NCBI GenBank assembly: GCA_024364735.1
Contig: JAGFNQ010001617.1
Location: forward strand, 62,001 to 126,000
DNA: 64,000 nt
Direction: 5' to 3'
DNA from: Boesenbergia rotunda
Lineage: Eukaryota > Streptophyta > Magnoliopsida > Zingiberales > Zingiberaceae
The stretch's first letter is position 1, and each line of letters begins with the position of its first letter. Made by a program: the position numbers and the translations under genes. A model generated the notes under the pieces. The model saw nothing but the letters and a program-made list of their open reading frames with translations. It was not told the DNA's origin and did not search any database. Shown piece after piece: positions 1 through 12,092 of the stretch.

Positions 1-757
1 TCCAACTCTCTCGGTGCCATACGGTATGGAGCTTTCGATGCCGGCGAAGTCCCCGGTATCAGCTTAATAGTAAACTCCACTTGCCTCCTGGGAGGCAAAC
101 CTGGTAGCTCCTCTGGAAATACGTCCTGATATTCTCGGACCACTGGGACGTTCGAGAGTGGAGGGCTATTGCTGTCGTCGGTGCTAATAAATGACAGTAA
201 GAAACCCTGGCATCCGCGAGATAGTAGTCTCTGTGCCTGAAGCGCAGAAATAACCGATAAGCCCTCATCCCTGATGCCAGTGAAATCCCACGAGGGTTGG
301 TCCGGAGGCCGGAAGGTGACCACCCTCATCTGGCAATCGACTGTGGCATGATACGCTGTAAGGATGTCCATACCAATAATAATATCGAAGTCCACCATCT
401 CCAGAACTAACAGATTAACCGTGAGGGTAATACTACCGACATCTAATGGGCATGCTCTGACCTCCTGTGTAATACTCAAGATCTCTCCTGAGGGTAAGGA
501 TACAGATAACCCCTGTAGTCTAGCGGTAGCCAATCTACCAATCCTACTCATGAATATCCGCGATATGAAGGAGTAAGAACTACCCGTATCAACTAATAGC
601 TTAGCAGGAAAGGCATAAAGAGAAATAGTACCACGGAATACCGATCCGTCGGCTCGCTGGGCCTCCTCCCGCGTGACAGCATATATCCGACCAGTCTCAG
701 GCGGTGGTCCAACTCCTGAGGAAGGCAAAAATCCACTGGCCAGGGGTGGAAAGACCT
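1..757 (-). pseudogene. pol: Ty3/gypsy chromovirus protease to RT-linker fragment
   Basis: On the minus strand one reading frame stays open from about 757 to the window edge. It contains a retropepsin active site (LVDTGSSYSF, around 590-560), the second protease signature (DFDIIIGMD, around 390-365), and the linker into reverse transcriptase (VVREYQDVFPEELPGLPP, around 140-85), ending with APYRMAPREL at the window edge. This linker is typical of chromoviruses (Tekay/Del/Reina-like Ty3/gypsy). The gag side ends at about 757, where unrelated repeated sequence begins, so the fragment is truncated upstream. The rest of RT would lie outside the window. The protease aspartate is present and I see no stop in the visible part. 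The clade assignment rests on the linker motif only. Confidence 0.85.
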
Positions 758-810
758 AGTGAGTAACGACACGGTTGTTGGTCGTCGACATCGGTTGTTG
801 GTCAACGACA

Positions 811-900
811 TAGTTGGGCCGCCAAATGTTGATTTGGCCGCCAGGTTGTTGGGCCCGAGGGGCCAGGTTGTTGGGCCGCCAAATGTTGATTTGGCCGCTA
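811..900. repeat. Two copies of a 28-bp GC-rich repeat
   Basis: A 28-bp sequence beginning TTGGGCCGCC and ending TTTGGCCGC occurs at 814-841 and again at 871-898, separated by a related GTTGGGCCCGAGGGGCC segment. It lies just upstream (in minus-strand sense) of the chromovirus protease fragment. No function is apparent. Confidence 0.7.
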
Positions 901-1325
901 ATGGGTTGAGAGACCGTGTCGTTACACACTCACCGCCATTACTTGTATCCCAAACAAACAACTCCAATTATCAACAAGAAAGAGTAAGTTAAAAAACTAT
1001 TAATATCTGAAACTCTATCAGATGCAGCTCCGTTAGGTTGAGATGCTATGGATACAGTCAAAGATGATGAACATACTCTTATAGTAAGAGTTAAATTGTA
1101 GGGGCAATTTGTTTAAAAAGATCAAAGAAAACTTTTTGGTTACTAATGATATATTTAATTGATTTTAATAGTACTAATGATATATCTTAGCATAGTGCCC
1201 AATTTAGGAATGATATATAGTTTAGTAAAGAGCTCAATTTAGGAGTTTGATGCCTAACGTATGCAGTGTTGTCATTTTAAGGTCTGAGAGTTAAAATTTG
1301 ACAAAGTCAGTATGCCCGTCCACTC
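901..1325. other. Unassigned AT-rich spacer
   Basis: The stretch between the chromovirus fragment and the Sirevirus LTR has no convincing reading frame. A phrase containing AATGATATAT recurs two or three times (about 1147-1212), which suggests an old decayed repeat. I see nothing else. Confidence 0.5.
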
Positions 1326-1341
1326 TGTTAGGATCTTGGGA

Positions 1342-1367
1342 TGGCTAGAGGGGGGTGTGAATAGCCA
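1342..1367 (-). promoter_or_regulatory. U5-end hairpin of Sirevirus 3' LTR
   Basis: The arms TGGCTA/TAGCCA flank a G-rich loop on the plus strand, which is a C-rich TTCAC-type loop in the element's own sense. It lies 16 nt inside the LTR terminus. The same structure with different arm sequences occurs in the other copia-type LTRs here. Confidence 0.55.
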
Positions 1368-2103
1368 CCCACCAAAACTCGCTTCTTCCTACAATCAGAT
1401 TAGCAGCGGAAAACAAACAAAGCAGAAATAAACTAAAACAGAGACTAACACAATGTTTACAAGGTTCGGGGATAACTTGCCCCTACTCCTTGGCGTGCCC
1501 GTGAGATGGGTGATCCCTTGATCTTCGACAGATTAGGCCCCAGAATGAATCCGGCTAAAAGCTTCCTCCTTCTCGGTGGAATAACCTCTCCACAAATGTC
1601 TCAGAAGTATATCAAGTGAAGCACAAGAGACTAGAGAAGGAAGCTTACACAACAGATGCACACCACCTTAAGCACAAGCACCAGTAGTAAGCAGAAAGAT
1701 CAAGCAAGAAGAAAAATGCAGAGAACACCAACAACTCAACAGCAAAACCCTTCGCAGATTTTCTATTCACCGTTCTCCGTTGTTTCTTTTTTGCTTCGCC
1801 AACTTCTTCTTTTTAAGCCTTTATTCTGCACACATACAGGAGTCGTCACCCACTGACACCTTCTGAGCTCTCAGCATACTGAAGTCATCCTCTTCAGCTG
1901 AAGCTTCAGGTCAGGTGCCGTTGAAACCTGCAAATGTGTATCAAACAAAATAGCACCATGGAAAGTCACCCTTGACCCTTCTTCTTGCTCCTTCATTTGA
2001 ATTTTAAAGCTCTGCGTTGTCTGCACACTTACAGATTCATTAGCGAAGAAAATCAGAAACAGAACTGCGCTGACAACAATTTGAATTAAAGTTCAGAGGT
2101 GTT

Positions 2104-2360
2104 GATCGGTCACCTTGACCGATCAGACAACCTCCTGACCAATCAGACTCTATCCTGATTGGTCCAGTGATGTTCTGATCGGTCAAGGTGACCAATCAGA
2201 GACCAAGGGATTGGTCACAAGACCGATCCCTAAACTCACTGGAATTTCAGTTAAAGCACCTGATCGGTCAAGCTGACCGATCAGGGAAGTACCTGATCGG
2301 TCAAGGTGACCGATCAGGCAAGTGCCTGACCGATCAGGATCCATCCTGATCGGTCCAGGT
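2104..2360. repeat. GATCGGTC/GACCGATC palindrome cluster in 3' LTR
   Basis: Many copies of CTGATCGGTC and its reverse complement GACCGATCAG are paired head to head, 3-6 nt apart, separated by about 10-20 nt. The same cluster is in the 5' LTR (11538-12020). Confidence 0.8.
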
Positions 2361-2423
2361 CTGTTCTGATTATTTGACTAATTCATGGCCAATTCTGACC
2401 ATGACTAACTTAAGTTAGACCCT

Positions 2424-3641
2424 GAGTCCAGCGAACAAGCTCCCTTGCCCTCTCTGACTCAATCTGGTCCGGAGAACGAGATACCGAGCCCTCCCCGACT
2501 TATCCCGGCCCAAAAAACGAGCTACCTAGCCCTCTCTGACCAGAATCCGGAGAACGAGCTACCGAACCCTCTCCGACTCATCCCGATCCAGAGAACGAGC
2601 TACCGAGCCCTCTCTGGCCAGAGTCCAGAGAACGAGCTACCGAGCCCTCTCCGACTCATCCCGGTCCAGAGAATGAGCTACCGAGCCCTCTCTGACCAGA
2701 GTCCGGAGAACGAGCTACCGAGCCCTCTACAACTCATCTTGGTCCAGAAAACGAGCTACCTAGCCCTCTCTGACCAGAGTCCAGAGAACGAGCTACCGAG
2801 CCCTCTCCGACTCATCCCGGTCTAGAGAACGAGCTACCGAGCCCTCTCTGACCAGAGTACGGAGAACGAGCTACCGAGCCCTCTCCGACTCATCCCGGTC
2901 CAGAGAACGAGCTACTGAGCCCTCTTTGACCAGAGTCCGGAGAACGAGCTACCGAGCCCTCTCTGACTAGAGTTCGGAGAACGAGCTACCGTGTCCTCTC
3001 TGACTCATCCCGGTCCAGAGAACGAGCTACCGAGACCTCTTTGACCATAGTCTGGAGAACGAGCTACCGAGCCCTCTCCGACTCATCCCGGTCCAGAGAA
3101 CGAGCTACCGAGCCCTCTCTGACCAGAGTCCGGAGAATGAGCTACCGAGCCCTCTCCGACTCATCCCGATCCAGAAAACGAGCTACCGAGCCCTCTCTGA
3201 CTAGAGTCCGGAGAACGAGCTACCGAGCCCTCTCTGACTCATCATGGTCCAGAGAACGAGCTACCGAGACCTCTTTGACCAGAGTCTGGAGAACGAGCTA
3301 CCGAGCCCTCTCCGACTCATCCCGGTCCAGAGAACGAGCTACCGAGCCCTCTCTGACTAGAGTCCGGAGAACGAGCTACCGAGCCCTCTCTGACTCATCC
3401 TGGTCCAGAGAACGAGCTACCGAGCCCTCTCTGACCAGAGTCCGGAGAACAAGCTACCGAGCCCTCTCCGACTCATCCCGGTCCAGAGAACAAGCTATTG
3501 AGCCCTCTCTGACCAGAGTCCGGAGAACGAGCTGCCGAGCCCTCTCTGACCAGAGTCCGGAGAACGAGCTACCGAGCCCTCTCCGACTCATCCCGGTCCA
3601 GAGAACGAGCTACCGAGCCCTCTCTAATCAGAAACACTTAA
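2424..3641. repeat. Alternating 41/37-bp tandem array in 3' LTR
   Basis: A constant core beginning GAGAACGAGCTACCGAGCCC is followed alternately by CGACTCATCCCGGTCCA or TGACCAGAGTCCG, giving a dimer of about 78 bp. It runs about 1.2 kb into the assembly gap. The long plus-strand open frames here are by-products of the repeat and lie antisense to the element. Confidence 0.85.
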
Positions 3642-3959
3642 NNNNNNNNNNNNNNNNNNNNNNNNNNNNNNNNNNNNNNNNNNNNNNNNNNNNNNNNNNN
3701 NNNNNNNNNNNNNNNNNNNNNNNNNNNNNNNNNNNNNNNNNNNNNNNNNNNNNNNNNNNNNNNNNNNNNNNNNNNNNNNNNNNNNNNNNNNNNNNNNNNN
3801 NNNNNNNNNNNNNNNNNNNNNNNNNNNNNNNNNNNNNNNNNNNNNNNNNNNNNNNNNNNNNNNNNNNNNNNNNNNNNNNNNNNNNNNNNNNNNNNNNNNN
3901 NNNNNNNNNNNNNNNNNNNNNNNNNNNNNNNNNNNNNNNNNNNNNNNNNNNNNNNNNNN
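3642..3959. other. Assembly gap (318 N)
   Basis: The run of N directly follows the tandem array, a likely place for assembly collapse. The 3' LTR start and main polypurine tract of the Sirevirus should be inside it. Confidence 0.99.
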
Positions 3960-4062
3960 AATGATTCCAGACTTGGAAAATCACGTTTTCCAAGTTGGCA
4001 GTCTTGCTTAACCATCGGCACAACCTTCCTTTTGACACATCAATACAACTGACTCGAGCCAG

Positions 4063-4894
4063 TCAGTGATGATGTGACCAAAAGGCATATATCACAGTAC
4101 GACGCCCGGGCTCACTATAGGAAATAATGGAATAGAAAATGCTCGCCATGATATCAAAATCAAGGTGGCGATGCATCCCGTATAGCATCAAACAGTGGTA
4201 GGGACGGATCTCAGCTAGGGGTTTGGAAGTGATAGGTAAGAGGCAATTGGTGATGGTCTTGAACAAGACATAATCAGTAGCAGAGAGACGAAGAGCAGCG
4301 AAGGTAGGAAACTCACTAGCAAGTTCATCAAGCCCATCAGGTCTGGGGTGTCCGAAAAAGTACTCATATATGGAATCAGATGTGACACCTTCGAACGGAG
4401 GCGGTAAAGGATTTGAAGAGTAGGGTATATAGGATAGAAGTTTGTTGATCGACAACAGGTTAGATACTCAGAAAAAATAGAGTAAGTGAAATCCAGATTG
4501 GTCTTGGCCACTCGAGTTGTACACCGCATACCGCCATCACCTTGAAGATTGTTATAAAACTCAGAAACCAGGTCGGTATTAATATTCTGTTCGAGAAAAC
4601 AAGTGACTCAAGATCGTAAAATTCAATTATCTGTCTCACAGACGGACAGTAATCATAAACATAGGATTTGTCAACCGATCGACACGGAAGTAGCTTAAAA
4701 GTGCGATTTTGATAGGCTTGTTCGAATGAAGCATTAGGAAATCTTTGACTCGAAGAAGGCTGAGGTCGAGAGGATTGGTGGGAAGGTTTAGATGTGGAAG
4801 GCGATTTTGATTTGGAGGTACCCTCACCAGCCTTAGATTTTAAGGATTTCCTAATAGAGATTAGAGAACACAGGTGGATTAGGGTGAAGGTCAC
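4063..4894 (-). pseudogene. Sirevirus env-like / plant-transposon-type downstream frame (broken)
   Basis: Downstream of pol in the element's sense, a coding-like stretch begins at 4894 and is spread over three minus-strand frames. It has a Ser/Pro/Lys-rich N-terminal part (SKSKSPSTSKPS), then a segment like the hypothetical proteins called 'putative plant transposon protein' (FYNNLQGDGG about 4560-4530, YEYFFGHPRPDG, RPYHCLMLYGMHRHLDFD), ending near 4063. Sireviruses often carry an env-like frame at this place, which is the basis of the call. No signal peptide or clear membrane segment stands out. At least two frame breaks (about 4550 and 4450) make it non-functional. Family assignment is by position and general resemblance only. 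Confidence 0.45.
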
Positions 4895-5930
4895 GACACA
4901 ACAACAAAATGGTTAGTAAATCCAAAATAACACATGTATTACTAACAGTTACAAATGAGAAAGATTGAGATTAGTAAAATATTACTTGGGTGGCATGTTG
5001 TCGTTGGTTGAGGAAGAACTTCATGAGAAACTCGCCGGAAGCGCTGGAGAGACAGGAGGAGAAGAAGTCTCGATGAGAAGGAAGAAGAGGATGCTGTGGA
5101 GAAGAGGTCGGCGGCTAGGGTTGAAGAGGTTTATGGGAAAAGAGGGTTAATGTAGTTGGTGGACCGATCCACCAACTGATTTAATGCATTGGATCGGACG
5201 ATCGATCCGATCAAGAGTATCCGACCGATCAGGAAGTATCCTGATCGTCAGAGGAGTCTGATCGGTCATCTTGACGATCAGGGAAGCCTGATCGGTCTCC
5301 TGACCGATCAGGGAGAGTCCTGATCGGTCTCTGACCGATCAGGGAGTTCCTGATCGTCTGGGACCGATCAGTGAGTTTCTGTTCGATACAGAATAATTCT
5401 GATCAGTCTGTGACCGATCAACGATTCCTGATCGGTCACATGACCGATCAGGGTGATTCCTGATCGATCTATGGACCGATCAACGGATTCTGTGCCATAC
5501 AGAAATGTGTTGGATCGGTCGTGGACCGATCAGATTTTAATAAGTTCTGAAACTCTGATACGTTCCAAAACTCCAGAAATGTTTGAAATCGTTTCAACCC
5601 CCTGAATCAAGTGAAAGGTTTTCCTTATGGATTTAAAATCCCAAACCAAGTTTGTATCAAGTTTGTATAAAAAATAATGCTCCAACCAATTTTACTTGAT
5701 TGGAATGTCCAAGTATGTTCTTGGAACCAAATACACATGTATTATGCATTGGTTTTCCCCATACTTGGTCAAATTAATGATCATTATCTCTTCAACCTCA
5801 TTATTCAATGGATGCATTATACATTTTGAATAATTTGGTTGATCCTAACATCTCACCCCATTTCTAGCAATACAAAAATATTTTGTTAGATCTTATAGTT
5901 TGTGTGAGATGTCCCCAAGTTGCCCAGCAA
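4895..5930 (-). other. Sirevirus region between pol and env-like frame
   Basis: Non-coding as far as I can see. It contains the GATCGGTC cluster listed separately and AT-rich sequence up to the pol stop. A 61-codon plus-strand frame at 4965-5150 is antisense and not credible. Confidence 0.5.
5162..5533. repeat. GATCGGTC/GACCGATC cluster in Sirevirus internal region
   Basis: About a dozen imperfect head-to-head copies of GATCGGTC and GACCGATC. It is the same motif as in this element's LTRs but outside them, between pol and the env-like frame. Confidence 0.8.
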
Positions 5931-8900
5931 TTAGGAATGACCATGAAGGGTTTTTACCATGATCCTATTGTGCACGACACATCCCAACTCCCTCCTTAAA
6001 AAGCTAAATTCACTTTCGGGGAGTGGTTTGGTGAAAATGTCCGCTAGATTAGATTTTGACTCAACATGTGAGAGTACAATATCTCCTCTAGCAACATGAT
6101 CTCTAATGAAGTGATGACGCACTTCAATGTGTTTGGTCCTTGAATGGTGGACTGGATTTTTTGTAAGGTTTATGGTGCTTATGTTGTCACACAACACTTG
6201 CACACCCTTGTAAGATAATCCATAGTCCTCTAAGGTGTGTATCATCCACAACAATTGTGATACACTCTCCCCATGGCAATATACTCCGCCTCGGTCGTGG
6301 AGAGAGCAACACAATGTTGCTTCCGACTTGACCAACTCACCAAAGATGATCCTAAGAATTGGCAACCCCCACTTGTGCTTTTCCGATCCAACTTGCACCC
6401 AGCATAGTCGGAATCGGTATAGCCTATCAAATCAAAAGACTCTGTACGGGGGTACCATAGACCAACTCCAATAGTGCCCTTAAGGTATCTCAAAATCCTC
6501 TTAACAACAATTAAATGAGATTCCTTGGCACATACTTGGTACCTAGCGCACATACCCACAGCAAAAAGAATGTCCGGGTGACTCGTTGTGAGGTATAGCA
6601 AACTACCAATCATGCTTCTATATTGGGTTAAATCAACTGGCTTCCCACTCTCATCATTATCTAATCGCGTGTTAGTCGCCATGGGAGTGGTTACCTCCTT
6701 TGAGTCACTCATATTGAATTTCTTGAGCATCTCTTGAGTGTATTTGGATTGATGCACATGAATTCCTTCTCTTGTTTGTTTGATTTCAAGTCCAAGGAAG
6801 AAAGTCAATTCTCCCACTAGACTCATCTCAAACTCACTCTCCATGTGCTCAATGAACTCATTCAAATAGCCCTTGTTGTTGGAGCCACAAATTATGTCAT
6901 CGACATATACTTGGACTACAAAAATATTTTCACTATCTCTACATAGAAATAGTGTAGGGTCTATTTGACCTCTTACGAAGCCTTTTTCAATCAAAAATGA
7001 TGAAAACCGCTCATATCAAGCACGAGGTGCTTGTTTTAGCCCATAAATAGGCTTCTTTAGATTAAACACGTGGTTTGGAAATTCAGAATTTTCAAACCCC
7101 GGTGGTTGTTCAACATAGACCTCTTCTTTAATGAAAATATTTAAGAAGACCGATTTCACATCCATTTGATAAAGTTTGAAACCTCTATGTGCTGCAAATG
7201 CAAGCATCAATCGAATGGACTCCAATCGTACCACGGGAGCATATGTCTCATCGTAATCAAGGCCTTCAACTTGACTATAGCCCTTGGCTACTAAGCGTGC
7301 CTTGTTTCTTACGATTTCTCCCTTATGGTTCAATTTGTTCTTGAAGACCCATTTAGTTCCAATAATTGTGGTCTTCTTAGGTCTAGGAACTAAGTCCCAA
7401 ACTTGGCTTCTCTCAAATTGACTTAACTCATCTTGCATAACAATAATCCAATCGAGATCATGTAATGCCTCATCAACTACTCTAGGTTCAATTTTAGAGA
7501 TCAAGGCGACCTCATTAGCCTCATTCCTAAAGAATGATCTAGTTCTAACCCCATGATGGATATCTCCAACAATTTGATCTTGGGGATGACTAGAGGCTAA
7601 CCTAGTTTGCCTTGGTGTTGGAGGTGCTTCTTGGATGGTTTCACTAGACACAGGCTCAGACTCAGGGTCAGGCTGAGCTCCATGTAGTCTAGGCTCACCA
7701 TCATCAGACTCATCCGCAACACCTCCAATACTTGGACTTTCATCCAATCCTAATCTCCTAAGTTCGAATTGAACTCCTTCTACATCTCCTGAATGATCAA
7801 TCACTTTTGGGGTCTCCTCAGATGCAACATCAGAAGATTCTTCAACTATGTTAGACTTCTTGTTGTAGACTCGGTAAGCTTTGTTGACAAGGGAATACCC
7901 GACAAGTATCCCTTCATCAGCTTTTGCTGTGAACTTTCCAAGATGATCCTTGGTGTTTAGAATGAACACCTTACACCCAAACACCCGGAGATGTCTAACT
8001 GTAGGCGGTCTTCCAAACCAAAGTTCATGTGGAGTCTTCCCTAAAAACCTATGGATAAGGACTCAATTTTGCACATAGCAAGCTGTGTTTACAGCTTCAG
8101 CCCATAAGTAGCTCGGTAAGGAGTACTCATTAAGCATGCTTCGTGCAGCCTCTTGTAGGACTCGGTTCTTCCTCTCTACAACACCATTTTGCTGTGGTGT
8201 TCTAGGAGTAGAGAACTCATGTCTATATCCTTTCTCTTGACAAAATTCTAAAAACCTATGGTTTTGAAATTCACCTCCATGATCACTCCTAATGGTTTTG
8301 ATTGTTGTAGATTTTTCATTTTCAGTTCTTCTACAAAAAGAAATAAAAATGTCTAAGGTTTGGTCCTTATGTTTTAGAAAATAGGTCCATGTATATCTAG
8401 TATAATCATCAACAATCACAAAACAATATCTACTACCATTCAATGAAACTATGGTACTGCAATCAAACAATCCATATGCAATAAATCTAAAGCAGTAGAA
8501 GTACTTACAGCGCTTTTACCTTTATGAGACGCTTTTGTTTGCTTACCCATTTGACATGCATCACATAATTTTTCTTTTTCGATACTTGATGCTCGGTAAG
8601 CCTCGTACAAGTCCCTTGTTGGCCAGTTTCCGGATGTTCTTCATGTTCACGTGAGCCAACCTCCGGTGCCAAAGCCAAGATTCTTCTTCTTTTGACATGA
8701 AACACTTAACAGAGGCATTAGTAGCACTTTTAAAAGAGACTTGATAAATGTTGTCTACTCTTGTGCCTACTAGTACTGTGTCATGTGTGTCATTGTGTCT
8801 AACTAGACACTGACTTGGGTGAAATTCAATTGTGTATCCCGCATCACACAATTGACTGACACTCAGGAGATTGAAGGTCATCCCCTTGACTAGAAGGACA

Positions 8901-9091
8901 TTCTTGATCCTAAGACATTCAGATATTTGAATGTCACCTATTCCTACAACCTTGAGACTACCATTGTTACCAAATGAAACATTACCTCTACTTTTGCTTT
9001 GTAGGGTAGTGAATAACGATTTATCCCCGGTCATGTGTTTGGAGCACCCACTATCAACAAACCATGTTGATAGATGCTCCCCCTCAACCAA
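5931..9091 (-). pseudogene. pol: Sirevirus pol: protease, integrase, RT, RNase H (broken)
   Basis: In minus-strand order: protease with WFVDSGCSKHMTG (about 9065), a GAG-pre-integrase HHCC region (WLWHRRLAHVNMKNIRKL, about 8610), an integrase core with IRSDHGGEF and PQQNGVVERKNR (8470-8063), RT with ARLVAKGYSQ, YAPVVRL and YQMDV (7984-7016) and YVDDIICGSNN (about 6905), then RNase H with GYTDSDYAGC and DIFTKPLPES ending at 5931. This is Ty1/copia order. Breaks: a frameshift near 8475 ahead of the integrase core, in-frame TGA stops near 8060 and 7017, and a further frame change near 6250. Two stops look like C-to-T or G-to-A changes, common in methylated plant repeats. Catalytic residues are otherwise recognisable. 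Confidence 0.9.
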
Positions 9092-9094
9092 TGC

Positions 9095-10692
9095 CTACAC
9101 AACACGAAAGATAGATGATTTAGGTACCCAAACCTTGGGACCTAATGCACCTACAATGCAAGTCTTTGGCACCCATGCCTTGGTCATTTTCTTCCTAAGT
9201 CCTTGAACCCTAGAAATATTTGATGATTTAAATTGGGTTCTAGACATCAATGACACAAAACTAGGTTCCTTAGGTTGGTAACCTATACCGGCCTTGTTGT
9301 AGACCGCTCTTTGGGAATTAAGGATCATATCCAAGGTCTTAGAGCTAGTTGAAAATTTTCCAAGAAGATTCTTGAGTTTTTCAACTTCACTCTTTAAGGC
9401 CTTGTTCTCATCCTCAAGGACCTCAACATGCAAATCATCTATTTCATCATCCTTAGATATTCTCAATTGTTCTACTTCTAACTTTAAGGATTTTACCTTG
9501 TCCTTAGATTTTTTGAGCAAAGTAGTCAAGCAAGCAATAGTTCTATAGCACTTATCAAGCTCGGGAGAGATTACCTCTTCATCATCCGAAGATGATGAAG
9601 CCGCGGTTGATGGATCACTTGACTCGTCACCACTCTCTATGTTTGAATCTTCTAATGCCATAAGAGCCACGTGGCGGGTGCTCTTCTCCTCCTTCTCCTC
9701 CTCGGATGAGCTAGATGAGGACTCATCCCATGTGGCCTTTAATGCTTTCTTCTTCTTTGCCTTCTCCTCTTCTTCTTGAGTTTTGGACACTCACTTCTAT
9801 AGTGCCCCTTCTTGCTACATTCATAACAAGTGACATTAGTTTTATCAACATTATTTTCACTTGTTTTACCTTTCCCCTTGTAGCGTCGACTCTTCCTCAT
9901 CATTCTTCTCACAAAGTTTGCCATTTCGGTTGATGAAGAATCGCTCCCGTCCTCATCGGATTCGGATGAAGAAGAGGAGACCTCCTTCTCCTTCTTCTTT
10001 TCCTTCTTCTTCTTTCCTTTGTCCCCTGCAACAAGAGCAATACCCTTCTCTTTTGGGCCTTTGTTAGCAAGCTCATGTAGCTCCATTTCACAAAAGAAAT
10101 CATCTAATTTTACAATGGAAAGGTCCTTGGATACCTTGTAGGCATCCACCATGGATGACCACAAGGCATTCCTAGGAAAGGACTTGAGTACATACCTTAC
10201 GAGGTCACGGTTCTCGACCTTCTCATCGATCGAGTGCAAGCCGTTAAGGATCTCTTTGAACCGACCATGAAGCTCGCTCACGGTTTCACTTTCTTTCATG
10301 GAAAGATTCTGGAGTTGGTTGAGAAAGAGATCCCTCTTCGCTATCCGGGAGTCTCGAGTGCCTTCATGTAGCTCTATGAGCTTGTTCCATAGATCTTTGG
10401 CACTTGAGAAGGGACCAACCTTAATGAGTTGATCCTTGGTCATCCCACACTGCAGAGTGACCACTGCCTTGGCATCTGCCTCTCCTTTTCTTGTTTGTTC
10501 TGCTGACCATCTTGATGACTCAAGCTCCTTGCCCTCAGCATCCTTTGGAGGAGTGAATCCCTCCTTGACTGAGAACCACATGCCAATGTCAGTTTTCAAG
10601 TAATACTCCATTCGGCTTCTCCAGTACTGGAAATCTGCTCCATCAAAGAAGGGTGGACGGTTGGTGCTGAAACCTTCTCCTCTCAAAGCCAT
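9095..10692 (-). pseudogene. gag: Sirevirus gag
   Basis: Starts at 10692 with MALRGEGFSTNRPPFFDGAD, a copia gag N-terminus (DUF4219/UBN2 type, with FQYWRSRMEYYL), 42 nt downstream of the primer-binding site. The UBN2 core continues to about 10100, followed by a Lys/Ser/Glu-rich linker and one CCHC zinc knuckle (CYECSKKGHYRSEC, about 9830-9785). A frame shift at about 9760-9740 leads into a second open stretch (9790-9095) rich in acidic residues with a leucine heptad coiled coil (around 9500-9350), ending in the AGIGYQPKE block that precedes protease in Sireviruses. It would form the particle coat. The two stretches overlap in different frames, so a frameshift mutation or a programmed shift separates them. 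Confidence 0.85.
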
Positions 10693-10733
10693 CTTCTTGC
10701 TCTTAGGATGTTAATCCGGTTGAAAGAGCACCA

Positions 10734-10747
10734 GCTCTGATACCACT
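10734..10747 (-). promoter_or_regulatory. Primer-binding site of the Sirevirus
   Basis: Minus-strand AGTGGTATCAGAGC lies directly after the LTR end. TGGTATCAGAGC complements the 3' end of initiator Met tRNA and is the usual copia primer site. Confidence 0.9.
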
Positions 10748-10763
10748 TGTTAGGATCTTGGGA

Positions 10764-10792
10764 TGGCTAGAGAGGGGGGGTGTGAATAGCCA
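10764..10792 (-). promoter_or_regulatory. U5-end hairpin of Sirevirus 5' LTR
   Basis: Same TGGCTA/TAGCCA arms as at 1342-1367, with a slightly longer G-rich loop. It lies 16 nt inside the LTR end and about 17 nt from the primer-binding site. Confidence 0.6.
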
Positions 10793-11537
10793 CCCACCAA
10801 AACTCGCTTTCTTCCTACAATCAGATTAGCAGCGGAAAACAAACAAACAGAAAGAAACAAAACAGAGACTAACACAGTGTTTACAAGGTTCGGGGATAAC
10901 TTGCCCCTACTCCTTGGCGTGCCCGTGAGGTGGGCGATCCCTTGATCTTCGGCAGATCAGGCCCCGGAATGAATCCGGCTAAAAACTTCCTCCTTCTCGG
11001 TGGAGTAACCTCTCCACAAATGTCTCAGAAGTATATCAAGTGAAGCACAGGAGACTAGAGAAGGAAGCTTACACAACAGATGTAAGCACAAGCACCAGTA
11101 GTAAGCAGAAAAAACAAGCAAGAAGCAAGTCGCAGAGAACACCAACAACTCAACAGCAAAACCCTTCGCTTCGTTGTTCTGCTCTGCTTCGCCAACTTCT
11201 TCTTCTTAAGCTTTTCTTCTGCACACCTACAGGCGTCGTCACCCACTGCACACATACAGGCATCGTCACCCACTGACCCCTTCTAAGCTCGCAGCATACT
11301 GAAGTCATCCTCTTCAGCTATCCTCTTCAGCTGCAGCTTCAGGTCAGGTGCCGTTGAAACCTGCAAATGTGTATCAAACAAAATAGCACCAGAGAAAGTC
11401 ACCCTTGACCCTTCTTCTTGCTCCTTCATTTGACTTTCAAAGCTCTGTGTTGTCTGCACACTTACAGATTCATTAGCGAAGCAAATCAGAAATCAGAACT
11501 GCGCTGACAACAATTTGAATTAAAGTTCAGAGGTGTT

Positions 11538-12020
11538 GATCGGTCACCTTGACCGATCAGACAACCTCCTGACCAATCAGACTCTATCCTGATTGATCCA
11601 GTGATGTTCTGATCGGTCTCACTGACCGATCAGAGACCAGGGGATCGGTCACCAGACCGATCCCTAAACTCACTGAAATTTCCAGTCAAAACACCTGATC
11701 TGTCAAGGTGACCGATCAGGGAAGTATCTGATCGGTCAAGCTGACCGATCAGGATCCATCCTGATCGGTCCAGGCCAGTTCTGATCGGTCGCACTGACCG
11801 ATCAGAGCTTCTTGTGATCGATCCATTGATCGATCACAATCTTTATGTGACCACACAAAATATTTTCTAATCGGTCACCAGATCATTCAAACAACCTTTT
11901 GTTTCCTTAGAAGCTTTCTGGATCGGTCAACAGACTGATCAAACATCCTGGATCGGTCTTGTGACCGATCTACTATCAAGAGAGTTTGTGTCAACTCCCT
12001 AATCAGATTTCAGACCGATC
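11538..12020. repeat. GATCGGTC/GACCGATC palindrome cluster in 5' LTR
   Basis: Repeated head-to-head GATCGGTC/GACCGATC pairs with short loops, as in the 3' LTR. Some copies carry single changes. Confidence 0.8.
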
Positions 12021-12092
12021 CAGCCAACTTTGCTCTGATCATATGATTAATTCATGGCCAATTCTGACCATGACTAACTCAAGTTAGACCTT

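Larger units (their letters stand above)
1326..3641 (-). repeat. 3' LTR of the Sirevirus (inner end in gap)
   Basis: This matches the 5' LTR at 10748-12700 from the TGTTAGGATC end through the leader, the GATCGGTC palindrome cluster and the GAGAACGAGCTACC array. At least 2.3 kb is present, against 1.95 kb for the 5' LTR, and the excess is mostly array expansion. The last roughly 90 bp seen in the 5' LTR fall inside the N gap. Confidence 0.8.

Noticed and set aside
364..576. Plus-strand 70-codon frame
   Set aside because: It is the antisense shadow of the chromovirus protease frame, whose motifs are clear on the minus strand.
2445..3625. Long plus-strand open frames with repeated NELPSPLRLIPVQRTSYRAL-like peptides
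   Set aside because: They arise from the alternating 41/37-bp LTR array, which is mostly stop-free in plus-strand frames. They lie antisense to the element and lack any coding signal.
5162..5533. Possible CRISPR array (regular short palindromic repeats)
   Set aside because: The repeats are head-to-head palindromes with short degenerate spacers inside a plant retrotransposon, with no cas genes and no constant repeat length. The same applies to the arrays at 22170-22550 and 38018-38335.
9715..10067. Plus-strand Ser/Pro-rich frames
   Set aside because: They are antisense shadows of the Lys/Glu-rich part of the Sirevirus gag.
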